A stretch of DNA of 64,000 nucleotides from Oligoflexales bacterium (GTDB lineage Bacteria > Bdellovibrionota_B > Oligoflexia > Oligoflexales > RGVZ01): positions 1 through 64,000 of the forward strand of contig CANJZQ010000002.1 in NCBI GenBank assembly GCA_947479535.1, read 5' to 3'. Within the stretch, counting starts at the first letter, position 1. The number at the start of each line of letters is the position of its first letter. Of this stretch, positions 50,214 to 59,296 are shown piece by piece. The notes beneath the pieces were generated by a model. It was not told the DNA's origin and ran no database searches. It was given only the letters and a program-made list of their open reading frames with translations. The translations under genes were made by a program, and so were the position numbers.

Positions 50214-50605
50214 TCGAACGACTGCTGCCAATCGCCCTGATGGGATCGATGGGCTACAAAGGTGTCGAAAACAAGGAAGTTGTGACCGACAAAATCAAAA
50301 ATTTTGTTCAAAGCATCGAACGCGTTGTGAACTACCAACGCATTTCCACTGTCGCCCACGCCATAGAGTTGGCGATGATCGATGAGCATCCACCTAAAAT
50401 CGAAGACCCAAAAGTTTTCAAAGCCACCGTCAAACAACTTGTCGGCATTGGCAAGAAAGGCAAAGGCGACGCCTCAAAGGATTTTTGGGGGACTGAACTT
50501 CGCCTGACCGTGAAAGGGAACACTTTCGTGGTTTTTTCTGCCGGACCGGACATGAAATGGCGCACCAAGGATGACCAGTCCGTTCTTGCTGAAATCATCC
50601 GATGA
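50210..50605 (+). CDS. hypothetical protein with GspG-like C-terminal motif
   Basis: KDFWGTELRLTVKGNTFVVFSAGPDMKWRTKDDQSV; ATGA overlap with upstream gene. Confidence 0.55.
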   Translation: MIERLLPIALMGSMGYKGVENKEVVTDKIKNFVQSIERVVNYQRISTVAHAIELAMIDEHPPKIEDPKVFKATVKQLVGIGKKGKGDASKDFWGTELRLTVKGNTFVVFSAGPDMKWRTKDDQSVLAEIIR

Positions 50606-50619
50606 CCAATGGTTAAATT

Positions 50620-52035
50620 TTGATGACCAACAAGCATTTTGAAAAAGCCGGATACGGCATTGCTGAAACCGGACTCACTGCCAGTGAAGTCCTGATCCGA
50701 CTTTACCTCTTGATCTTCTATACGGATATCGTCGGTCTTGAACCCAAACTAGCAGGTTATGCGGCCGCGATTGCCATTGTCTGGGATGCGATCATCGATC
50801 CCCTCATGGGCAACGTGAGTGACCGCACGCGCAGCCGTTTTGGGCGTCGCCGCCCCTACATTGCCCTTGGGGCTTTTTTGCTGGCCGGATCCATCATCTA
50901 TTTGTTTTCACCGCCGGACCTTACAACTCAGTCCGGTAAATTCTGGTTTCTGTTATTTTCTTACATGCTCGTGAATACGGCAACGACGGTGATTGCTATC
51001 CCACATGCAGCCCTTGGCAGCGAACTCACTCCCGATCGCAGTGAAGTGACCGAAATTTACGCCTGGCGCCTCATCTCCGGAAACATGGGCGCTATCCTGG
51101 GCACGATTGTTCCCGGCATTATTTTAACCCGCATGGCTGCGGAGCCAGGAAGTCATGAAACCGCCGCCAAGGCTGGAGCCCACGCCACTGCGGCGGCTGT
51201 GGTCGCTGCCGTTATCTTGGTCACAGCCTGCATCACCTTCTTTGCCACACGGCGCGCAGACAAACCCACTGCAGGTATCGCCAGCCACAAAAAGGCAATT
51301 GCCGAAACGGTCCCTGCGTCCCATGCGCCTTTGGGGCACTTCCAAGGTTTGCGTTCGATGGTGCAGAACAAGCCTTTTGTGATTTTGTTCTTCGCTTATC
51401 TGATCGCGACGATTGGCGTGAATATCAATTCAAGCTTTGCTTTTTTTTACTACAAATACCGCCTTGAACTGACGGAAGCCGACACCCAGAAAGTGATCGC
51501 CTTCTTCATGGTGGTTTTCACTCTGGCCCTGATTGGCTGGATCGCCCTGGCCAATCGCTTTGGAAAAAAAATCCCACTCTTTGCTGGCACCATGCTGCTG
51601 GGAATCATGACCGCAATTGGCTACCCGCTATTTCCGGCAGGCAGCCTGGCAGGGCCGGCCGTTGCGGCGATTTTCGGCGGATTGTTCGTCGGATCGATCT
51701 TGCTCCTTGATGCCTGGCTCGTTGATGTCATTGATTACGACCAGGTGAAAACGGGTCAGAGCCGGCCCGGACTTTACTTTGGCATCTGGAAAATGGGTTC
51801 AAAGGCGGCCCGGGCAATCGCCGTCGCCCTGTCGGGGATCATCCTGTCGGCGATCGACTTCCAACCCAACGCCACGCAAACTCCCGAAGTTTCCTGGCGC
51901 CTGGCGCTGGTCTTCGGGCCTGGAGTTGCGGTTTTTTTCATCCTCGGCGCACTTCTCACACTCGCCATCAAACTAGACGAGCCCCGCATTGCGAAGGTCC
52001 GGCGGATTTTAGCCAAAAGAAATCGCCTACGGTAA
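50620..52035 (+). CDS. MFS transporter, glycoside-pentoside-hexuronide:cation symporter-like
   Basis: IVWDAIIDPLMGNVSDRTRSRFGRRRPYIALGAF; about 12 hydrophobic segments. Confidence 0.85.
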   Translation: MMTNKHFEKAGYGIAETGLTASEVLIRLYLLIFYTDIVGLEPKLAGYAAAIAIVWDAIIDPLMGNVSDRTRSRFGRRRPYIALGAFLLAGSIIYLFSPPDLTTQSGKFWFLLFSYMLVNTATTVIAIPHAALGSELTPDRSEVTEIYAWRLISGNMGAILGTIVPGIILTRMAAEPGSHETAAKAGAHATAAAVVAAVILVTACITFFATRRADKPTAGIASHKKAIAETVPASHAPLGHFQGLRSMVQNKPFVILFFAYLIATIGVNINSSFAFFYYKYRLELTEADTQKVIAFFMVVFTLALIGWIALANRFGKKIPLFAGTMLLGIMTAIGYPLFPAGSLAGPAVAAIFGGLFVGSILLLDAWLVDVIDYDQVKTGQSRPGLYFGIWKMGSKAARAIAVALSGIILSAIDFQPNATQTPEVSWRLALVFGPGVAVFFILGALLTLAIKLDEPRIAKVRRILAKRNRLR

Positions 52036-53175
52036 ATTCAGCTCGTTGCAAAACTGTGTAAATGGCATGACAGAGATATTGCCACGACCGTAGTTCGCCT
52101 CACCCCTGTGGACCTGATAAAACTTTGGAATTTTGGTTCTTTCGGAAAAGTAGGAAAGATGCGGGCTCATTTGTTTTTCGCCCGACTTGCATTCGACAGC
52201 GAACAACGGCTTAGAGTCTTTCAGGACCACAAAATCCACTTCACGTTTATCCGTGTCTCGTAAAAATCGTAACTCCATGGCGTATCCTTCCGTATCCTCA
52301 ATAAAATGGCAGTACTTCAGAAGCTGCGACGCGACGAGATTTTCAAAACGAGCTCCAGGATCGCTCACTTGAGACCAATCCCATAAAAACAACTTCTTTT
52401 CTTTTTTTACCGCGCGAATCTTGGGCGAACCAAATGGCAGTATCCGAAAGCAGTAATATAAATTCTCAAGGATCGTAATCCAACGCTCAACAGATTTATG
52501 ATCAACCTGCAGGTCCTCCCGCAAACTGTTGACTGACAGCACTGATCCGACGCGTCCAGGCAATAAATCCACCAATTGCTCAATCAAAGAAATTTCGCGA
52601 ACGTATTCCAAGTCGCGTAAATCTTCTTTCACCACGCGCGCGATACGATCGCGCTGCCAAATTCGATGCATTCGCTCATCTTGGGCAAAAAGAGGTTCCG
52701 GAAATCCTCCGAATTTCAAAAGTTGATCGACGTGCGCCGCCGTGGGACTTGAATTCAGCTCTCGGAGTGAGAACGGATGAAGGCGAAAGTACCGGTAACG
52801 ATTTGCCAGAGATTCTCCACCTTTCCGGTAATAGTCTAGTCGCGCGGATCCGGTAACCACGATACGACGGAACGACTTCTCGGTGTCGTAGAGGCCTTTG
52901 ACCAGCCCGCGCCATCGCGCGAACTTATGGATTTCGTCTAATATGATTATTGGTTGCTTTTGAGGAAGGATTCCCCGCCGCAGATTTGCGGCCATTTCGG
53001 GGCGATCCCAGTTCAAATATCCTGGATGAGTCTCGTTCGCCTCAGGCCCTAAAAGCTGAAGGGCTAGCGTTGTTTTACCCACCTGTCTGGGACCACCAAT
53101 GAATACCATTTTCTTCTGTAGAGCCTCGCAAATGGCTCCCATTAGGTAACGTTCTGATGTTTTTGGCCTATCCAT
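52027..53175 (-). CDS. AAA ATPase with DUF4143 domain
   Basis: KKMVFIGGPRQVGKTTLALQLL, IILDEIHKFARWRGLVKGLYD, VDFVVLKDSKPLFAVECKSGEK. Confidence 0.9.
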   Translation of the reverse strand: MDRPKTSERYLMGAICEALQKKMVFIGGPRQVGKTTLALQLLGPEANETHPGYLNWDRPEMAANLRRGILPQKQPIIILDEIHKFARWRGLVKGLYDTEKSFRRIVVTGSARLDYYRKGGESLANRYRYFRLHPFSLRELNSSPTAAHVDQLLKFGGFPEPLFAQDERMHRIWQRDRIARVVKEDLRDLEYVREISLIEQLVDLLPGRVGSVLSVNSLREDLQVDHKSVERWITILENLYYCFRILPFGSPKIRAVKKEKKLFLWDWSQVSDPGARFENLVASQLLKYCHFIEDTEGYAMELRFLRDTDKREVDFVVLKDSKPLFAVECKSGEKQMSPHLSYFSERTKIPKFYQVHRGEANYGRGNISVMPFTQFCNELNLP

Positions 53176-53198
53176 TCATTGCCCCCTCTTTTTTATTA

Positions 53199-53266
53199 TA
53201 TGAGTATTTTTGCCTTAAAGCAAAATAACTCATGAGTGTTTTGGCATGAAGGCATAAATACTCATA
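53199..53266. promoter_or_regulatory. nested/tandem imperfect palindromes in the DUF4143-kaiC divergent intergenic region
   Basis: Outer arms TATGAGTATTTTTGCCTT (53199-53216) and AAGGCATAAATACTCATA (53249-53266), 17/18 complementary; central ACTCATGAGT palindrome. Confidence 0.75.
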
Positions 53267-53349
53267 ATTGTTCAGAAAGGAACCAACGGCAGGCATCCGA
53301 ATTGCACCATCTCCCATCGGCTGCGCAAATTTTTCCCGATGGCGGACCC

Positions 53350-55113
53350 ATGACCAAGACCACAAAGAAAACGGCGAAAAACCTGACCGTGCCCATCCGA
53401 TCTATTCGTGGATCAGGCCTTGATAAGGCCCCGACTGGTATTGCTGGTTTTGACGAGATCACTTTCGGAGGTCTGCCCCGAAATCGTCCAACCCTCATTT
53501 GCGGCGGACCGGGATCTGGAAAAACCTTGTTCGGATTGGAATTCCTCGCGCGGGGCATTACAGAGCATGGCGAGCCGGGCGTGTTCGTGTCGTTTGAGGA
53601 AACGGAAGAAGAACTCGCAAAAAACGTCAAGTCTTTGGGTCTGGACCTGCCAGATCTGATCGCCAAAAAAAAACTTGTCATTGATACTTTGCGGGTCGAC
53701 CGTGAAGATTACCTGGAAACGGGTGACTACGATCTCGGCGGCCTGTTTATCCGCGTTGGCTGCGCCATTGATTCCATCGGCGCCAAACGGATCGTTTTGG
53801 ACTCGATGGAAGCGCTGTTTTCTGGCCTGACCGATCACATGCGGCTGCGCAGCGAAATCCACCGCCTGTTCCTTTGGCTGAAAGACAAAGGCGTCACAGC
53901 CATTGTCACCGGCGAAAGCATTGAACCATCCGGCAAAACCCGCGAGGGTCTGGAAGAATTTATTTCCGACTGCGTGGTTTATCTGGACCATCGCGTCAAC
54001 GACACCATCAGCACCCGCCGCCTCAGAATCACCAAGTACCGGGGTTCGTTTCACGGTACAAACGAATACCCTTTCATGATCGATGAAAGCGGAATCTGCG
54101 TCCTCCCTGTGACGTCGCTGAACCTGACTTACAAGGCATCCACGGAACGGGTGAGCACAGGCATAGCCAGCCTTGACGGGATGCTTGGTGGCAAAGGCTA
54201 TTACCGTGGATCCTCCGTTCTGGTAACCGGCACGGCAGGATCGGGTAAGACCAGCGTTGGCGCCCATTTCATCCATGCGGCATCCCGACGCGGGGAGAGG
54301 TGCCTGATGTGGTCCTTCGAAGAATCAGAATCCCAAATCGTGCGTAACATGCGTTCCATTGGGATCGACCTTGAGCCGTCAATCAAAGCTGGGTCGCTAA
54401 AGATCCTTACCAGTCGTCCCCAGATTTTCGGCCTCGAAATGCATCTAGGCATCATCCACAAAGAGATCAACGCCTTTGATCCAAAGTGCATTTGCATTGA
54501 CCCCGTAAGTAATTTCACCGGCGCTGGAACGATGAGCGAAACGAAGGTCATGCTGACGCGTCTAGTTGACCTGACGAAATCAAAAGGAATCACGACCATC
54601 ATGACGTATCTGATCCGCGGCGGGATGCCCGCGGAAACAACAGATGCGGGTGTCAGTTCACTGATGGACACTTGGATTGTGTTGAGTGACCCCGAATTTA
54701 ATGGCGAGCGGAACCGGATCCTTTCAGTCTTGAAATCCAGAGGCATGCCACACTCGAATCAAATGCGAGAGATGTTGTTGACATCCCACGGCGTGGAACT
54801 GATTTTCCCCTATTTGGGCCCATCTGGGGCCGTTACGGGTGCCGCACGAAAATCCCTAGAAGCCAGCGAAAAGGCACTCTCCGTTGCACAGCAAATCAAA
54901 ATCATGAAGAAGAAAAAAGACTTTGAGAGCAGCAGGGACCTGATTGAAGCCAAGATCAAAATGATGCGGTCACGCCTTCAATCCCAAGAGCAGGCCATCG
55001 CCCTTGAACTTTCACAGGCCAAAACGCGGGATGATGTGAAAACGGAAGAAAGGTCAAGGATGGGCGCAACCCGGGCGCCTGCACCGGATCAAAAGGCACA
55101 GGAGCTGCGATGA
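53350..55113 (+). CDS. kaiC: KaiC-family double-domain ATPase
   Basis: CI Walker A GGPGSGKT with FEETEEE; CII Walker A GTAGSGKT with [23 protein letters not shown] in the phosphosite region. Confidence 0.95.
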   Translation: MTKTTKKTAKNLTVPIRSIRGSGLDKAPTGIAGFDEITFGGLPRNRPTLICGGPGSGKTLFGLEFLARGITEHGEPGVFVSFEETEEELAKNVKSLGLDLPDLIAKKKLVIDTLRVDREDYLETGDYDLGGLFIRVGCAIDSIGAKRIVLDSMEALFSGLTDHMRLRSEIHRLFLWLKDKGVTAIVTGESIEPSGKTREGLEEFISDCVVYLDHRVNDTISTRRLRITKYRGSFHGTNEYPFMIDESGICVLPVTSLNLTYKASTERVSTGIASLDGMLGGKGYYRGSSVLVTGTAGSGKTSVGAHFIHAASRRGERCLMWSFEESESQIVRNMRSIGIDLEPSIKAGSLKILTSRPQIFGLEMHLGIIHKEINAFDPKCICIDPVSNFTGAGTMSETKVMLTRLVDLTKSKGITTIMTYLIRGGMPAETTDAGVSSLMDTWIVLSDPEFNGERNRILSVLKSRGMPHSNQMREMLLTSHGVELIFPYLGPSGAVTGAARKSLEASEKALSVAQQIKIMKKKKDFESSRDLIEAKIKMMRSRLQSQEQAIALELSQAKTRDDVKTEERSRMGATRAPAPDQKAQELR

Positions 55114-55424
55114 ATCCTGGTAGCGACAGATCAGAGATTTGGGAGCTTCGACTTTATGTCGCGGGGACGACTCCCAAAAGCATCGCCGCATTTCATAATC
55201 TACAAGAGATTTGTAAAACTCACCTTGCTGGTCAGTACACCATTGAAGTCATTGATCTGTTGGAAAACCCAAAACTTGCTGAGGGCGACCAAATCGTCGC
55301 CATCCCGACACTGGTGCGAAAACTGCCGGAACCCGTGCGGAAGATCATCGGTGACTTGTCGAACACGGAAAAAACCCTAATTGGCCTTCAAATTCGACGG
55401 GCTAAAGCTAGAAGCGCGTCATGA
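55110..55424 (+). CDS. kaiB: KaiB protein, canonical-like
   Basis: [23 protein letters not shown] ... [49 protein letters not shown]. Confidence 0.95.
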   Translation: MNPGSDRSEIWELRLYVAGTTPKSIAAFHNLQEICKTHLAGQYTIEVIDLLENPKLAEGDQIVAIPTLVRKLPEPVRKIIGDLSNTEKTLIGLQIRRAKARSAS

Positions 55425-55792
55425 AAAAAAACACAGGTAAACCGATAACAGCAACCGATAAATTCGAGGCCTTCGATAAAGGCCCAGATAATCGCGTTTA
55501 CGTCCTTCGACTGTACGTCCATGGCATGGCTCAGCGGTCGACCGTTGCCATCGCAGCGATCGAAAAAGTCTGCAACCGACATCTGCACGGGCGCTTTACC
55601 CTTGAAGTTATTGACATCACCATGCACCCAAATATCGCCATGGATGACGATGTCGTTGCCATTCCCATGCTGGAGAAAATCCTTCCCTTGCCAAAGCGAC
55701 GCATGGTCGGTGACCTGTCAGACGAGGAAAAAGTCCTACGCCTGCTTGAATTGAAAAAGGCGTTAACATTATCCCCCGAGGCAAAATCATGA
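55421..55792 (+). CDS. KaiB-like protein, divergent paralogue
   Basis: [23 protein letters not shown] ... [51 protein letters not shown]. Confidence 0.9.
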   Translation: MKKNTGKPITATDKFEAFDKGPDNRVYVLRLYVHGMAQRSTVAIAAIEKVCNRHLHGRFTLEVIDITMHPNIAMDDDVVAIPMLEKILPLPKRRMVGDLSDEEKVLRLLELKKALTLSPEAKS

Positions 55793-58560
55793 CCTCTGAA
55801 GGATCGAGGCTGAGGCGCGAAATAAATCAACTCAAGGCAAAGGTTTGCGAGTTGACTGAGATCATCGACGCCATGACCACTGGATCTGCTGACGCGCTGG
55901 TGGTCAAACACCCCAGTGGCAGTCAAATCTATACCATCGAGGCGGCCAATGATGCCTACCGGATCATGATCGAAGAAATGAATGAAGGCGCCTTGTCCCT
56001 GAGCAAGGACGGCATCATTTTATACTGCAACCGCAGATTCACCGAAATTCTTCATATTCCACCGGGGCAATTGATCGGAAAAAACTTGATTGATCTGCTT
56101 GATCCTGCGACCGCCCCAATTTTCACTTCTCTTCTAGAGGACCGCGGAAACGAAGGCGGCCAGGGGCAGGTCGTCCTTCTTACGCTCGATGGCCGTAAAA
56201 TTCCTGCACTTCTTTCCTTGCGGCATGTTTTCCGCGAATCAAAAGAAATTATCTCTGTAATCATCACGGACCTGACCGCTCAAAAGCGAAACCGAGAGAT
56301 TGAAGCCGCGGCCTCCATGACCAATGTGATTTTGGATCAAGCTGGCGATGCCGTACTGGTGTGTGATCCGGAAGGCGTGATCATTCGGGCCAATCAAGCC
56401 GCGCAAAGCCTCGCCAAAAAAAACCCGCTTTTCAAAAAAATATCCGATGTGTTTGCGCTCGGAGTAAAACATACAGATTACGTGCGCGGTTTGGATGTCG
56501 AGCTTCCAACAAAAGCGGGCGAATCGAAGCATCATATGATGGTGTCGATCAGCCCGCTAACGAGCCCTGACAACCAATCCAAAAACATCGGAACAGTCGT
56601 GACAATGACAGACGTTAGTAAAATAAAGATCCATGAAGTCGAAGCGAAAAAAAGTCGTGATTTCTTGCGAACGACTCTTGGCAGTATTGGGGACGGCGTC
56701 GTCGCTACCAATGCCATGGGCATCATCACACTAATTAATCCTGTTGCTGCAAAAATTTGTCATTGTGCGCCTGAAGAAGCGCTTGGCATGCCGTTTAAGG
56801 AAGTCTTTAAAATCAGCTCCCATTCTGGCAATACCGATGTCAGAGACATTATCACCCAGGTTCTCGATGCTCGATCCGTTCTTACTTTGCCTGACAATTC
56901 TGAACTTCAGACAAAGAATGGCGCACTGATACCAATCGAGGATCACGCTGCACCAATTTTAGACGACTCTGGTAAAATCACCGGTGTCGTACTGACGTTC
57001 AGGGATGTGACCGAAAAGCGGAAGGCATTCTCGCGGCTTGCAAAAAGCGAGGAGCTTCTCAATCAAGCGCAACATATCGCCCAACTTGGAAGTTGGCACT
57101 GGGATGTAAAGACCGGGACGTTTACAGGATCCAGTGAATTCCAACGCCTATTTGGAGTTAACCCTGAGTTGCAGGAGCCACAGGGAATCTGGGCTCAACT
57201 GGAGGTGTTAAGAAAGAAGTCAATGGAGAGCGGAGAGGGCTACGCAACTGAATTGGAAGGCACGCTCCGCAACAACGCTGGATCCGGAACATCCACTTGG
57301 GTGAAGTGCCACGGGGAACTTGAAAGAGATGTTTCTGGTCAGATCATCGGCATGAGCGGAACGGTGCAGGACATTACTGAACTCAAAAAAATCGAGATTG
57401 AATTAAATTGCGCCAAAAAAGGGGCCGAGGAAGCCAACAAATTGAAAAGCGAATTTCTGGCTTTGATGAGCCATGAGATCAGAACTCCGGTAACTGCAAT
57501 TTTAGGGTTCTCGGAACTCGTGACCAATCCAGAAGAGACTTTAGAAGAAAGGAAATCCTACAGCGAACGGATTCGTCGCAATGGCGAGCACCTTTTGCGC
57601 CTTATCGACGATATCCTTGATCTTTCTAAAATAGAGGTCGGCAGGATGGAGATCGACAGCGTTCACGTCAACATCCATGAAACTGTTAGTGACGTTTTTA
57701 CGACGCTACTTCCATTGGCCAGTGCGAAGGGGCTCCAACTCAGCCTGACGATGGACCCGTCTTTGCCGGTATCCTTCATGACTGACCGGACACGACTCCG
57801 TCAGATTCTGAGTAACATCATCGGAAACGCGATTAAATTTACCCGCGATGGATCGGTGAGGGTGAGGGTATCTGCAAGCGATGTCGATAAAAAGCTGCAC
57901 ATAATCGTGACCGACACTGGAATTGGCCTTACGGACACGCAGGCACGGGGTATTTTTCAATTGTTTATTCAGGGCGATTCGTCAATCACACGGAAATACG
58001 GCGGCACAGGGCTCGGGCTGGCCCTCTCCAGAAAACTGGCCCAGGCACTTGGCGGTGACGTCATCCTGGCTGAATACCGCGGAGTTGCCGAACCAAATCA
58101 CGGATGTACCTTTGAGATCACGATTGCCATGACCGACGCAACGTACCAGGAGAAACCTGCCCCAGTGAGTGCACGCAAGCAGCCATCGTCAAACCTTGAC
58201 GGGATCAAAGTGCTCGTCGTCGAAAGTAATCCTGAACTGCAATACTTGATTAACAGGTATGTAACAACTTCGGGAGGAATTGTGGATCTCGCCTCCAGTG
58301 GCGAGGACGGCGTGGTCATGGCTTTATCCGGTAATTATGATGCCGTGCTGATGGATATGTGGTTGCCCGTCATGAATGGGCGCGAAGCGACTCGGACCCT
58401 TCGAGCAAAGGGCTATAAAACACCCATCGTGGCGTTGACCAACGATGCCACACGAGATGAGGTAAACCTCTGTGAGGATGCCGGGTGCACTGCGTCCCTG
58501 CCAAAACCAATAAATAGAACAGATCTGGTGAGCATGATCGCCAAGATCGTTCGCCATTAG
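55789..58560 (+). CDS. multi-PAS hybrid sensor histidine kinase with C-terminal receiver domain
   Basis: PAS regions; HisKA SEFLALMSHEIRTPVTAILGFSELV; HATPase GIGLTDTQARGIFQLFIQGDSSITRKYGGTGLGLALSRKLAQALGG; REC YDAVLMDMWLPVMNG. Confidence 0.95.
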   Translation: MTSEGSRLRREINQLKAKVCELTEIIDAMTTGSADALVVKHPSGSQIYTIEAANDAYRIMIEEMNEGALSLSKDGIILYCNRRFTEILHIPPGQLIGKNLIDLLDPATAPIFTSLLEDRGNEGGQGQVVLLTLDGRKIPALLSLRHVFRESKEIISVIITDLTAQKRNREIEAAASMTNVILDQAGDAVLVCDPEGVIIRANQAAQSLAKKNPLFKKISDVFALGVKHTDYVRGLDVELPTKAGESKHHMMVSISPLTSPDNQSKNIGTVVTMTDVSKIKIHEVEAKKSRDFLRTTLGSIGDGVVATNAMGIITLINPVAAKICHCAPEEALGMPFKEVFKISSHSGNTDVRDIITQVLDARSVLTLPDNSELQTKNGALIPIEDHAAPILDDSGKITGVVLTFRDVTEKRKAFSRLAKSEELLNQAQHIAQLGSWHWDVKTGTFTGSSEFQRLFGVNPELQEPQGIWAQLEVLRKKSMESGEGYATELEGTLRNNAGSGTSTWVKCHGELERDVSGQIIGMSGTVQDITELKKIEIELNCAKKGAEEANKLKSEFLALMSHEIRTPVTAILGFSELVTNPEETLEERKSYSERIRRNGEHLLRLIDDILDLSKIEVGRMEIDSVHVNIHETVSDVFTTLLPLASAKGLQLSLTMDPSLPVSFMTDRTRLRQILSNIIGNAIKFTRDGSVRVRVSASDVDKKLHIIVTDTGIGLTDTQARGIFQLFIQGDSSITRKYGGTGLGLALSRKLAQALGGDVILAEYRGVAEPNHGCTFEITIAMTDATYQEKPAPVSARKQPSSNLDGIKVLVVESNPELQYLINRYVTTSGGIVDLASSGEDGVVMALSGNYDAVLMDMWLPVMNGREATRTLRAKGYKTPIVALTNDATRDEVNLCEDAGCTASLPKPINRTDLVSMIAKIVRH

Positions 58561-58561
58561 G

Positions 58562-59167
58562 CTAGGGCGAAAGCAGGGTGGTTTTCCAAGAGGCGCTGGC
58601 ATCAGCCGATTCCGAAGTCAACGTGTAAACCAGTCGTTCGTGAAGACGACTTGGTTTGCCTGTCCAAAATTCGATGCGCGACGGCGCCACTCCAAAACCG
58701 CCCCAGTGTGGGGGGCAGGGGACCGGCGCATCTTTGAATTTGGCTTCGAATTCGGACACGCGTTTTTCCAAATCCAAATGGGACGAAATCTCGCGACTCT
58801 GGTTTGACGCCCATGCCCCGATTTGACTGCCGCGCGGGCGCGTTGCAAAGTAGGCTTCCGAACGATCACGGGAAAGTTTTTCCACTCGGCCTTCGATGCG
58901 AACCTGACGATTGAGGGTGGGCCACAAGAAAACAAGGGTGGCGAACGGATTGGCGGTGAGTTCGCGCGATTTGCGGCTTTCGTAGTTGGTAAAAAAGCAG
59001 AATCTTCCAGCTTCAACGGCTTTCAGCAGAACAATCCGGGCCGAAGGTTTGCCATCAAGGCCAATCGTGCACAGGGTCATTGCGTCGGCGTTATCCAGAC
59101 CTGTTTTGAGGCCGTCCTTGAACCAGGCCTCAAACCATTCAAATGGATTGCGGATTTCATGGGACAT
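58562..59167 (-). CDS. pdxH: pyridoxamine 5'-phosphate oxidase
   Basis: NAMTLCTIGLDGKPSARIVLLK-type start; FFTNYESRKSRELTANPFATLVFLW; RPRGSQIGAWASNQS; SRIEFWTGKPSRLHERLVY. Confidence 0.95.
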   Translation of the reverse strand: MSHEIRNPFEWFEAWFKDGLKTGLDNADAMTLCTIGLDGKPSARIVLLKAVEAGRFCFFTNYESRKSRELTANPFATLVFLWPTLNRQVRIEGRVEKLSRDRSEAYFATRPRGSQIGAWASNQSREISSHLDLEKRVSEFEAKFKDAPVPCPPHWGGFGVAPSRIEFWTGKPSRLHERLVYTLTSESADASASWKTTLLSP

Positions 59168-59204
59168 GGTGGAATTCCTTAAAGAAAAGATCCTTCGCTG
59201 CGCT

Positions 59205-59296
59205 CAGGATGACGACACACTCGTCAGGATGACGACACACTCGTCAGGATGACGATACACTCGTCAGGATGACGATACACTCGTCAGGATGACGAC
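59205..59296. repeat. 20-bp tandem repeat array, about 4.5 units (CAGGATGACGAYACACTCGT)
   Basis: Units start at 59205, 59225, 59245, 59265, 59285; preceded by GATCCTTCGCTGCGCT. Confidence 0.92.

Noticed and set aside
59205-59296. Possible CRISPR array
   Set aside because: 20-bp units with no spacers.
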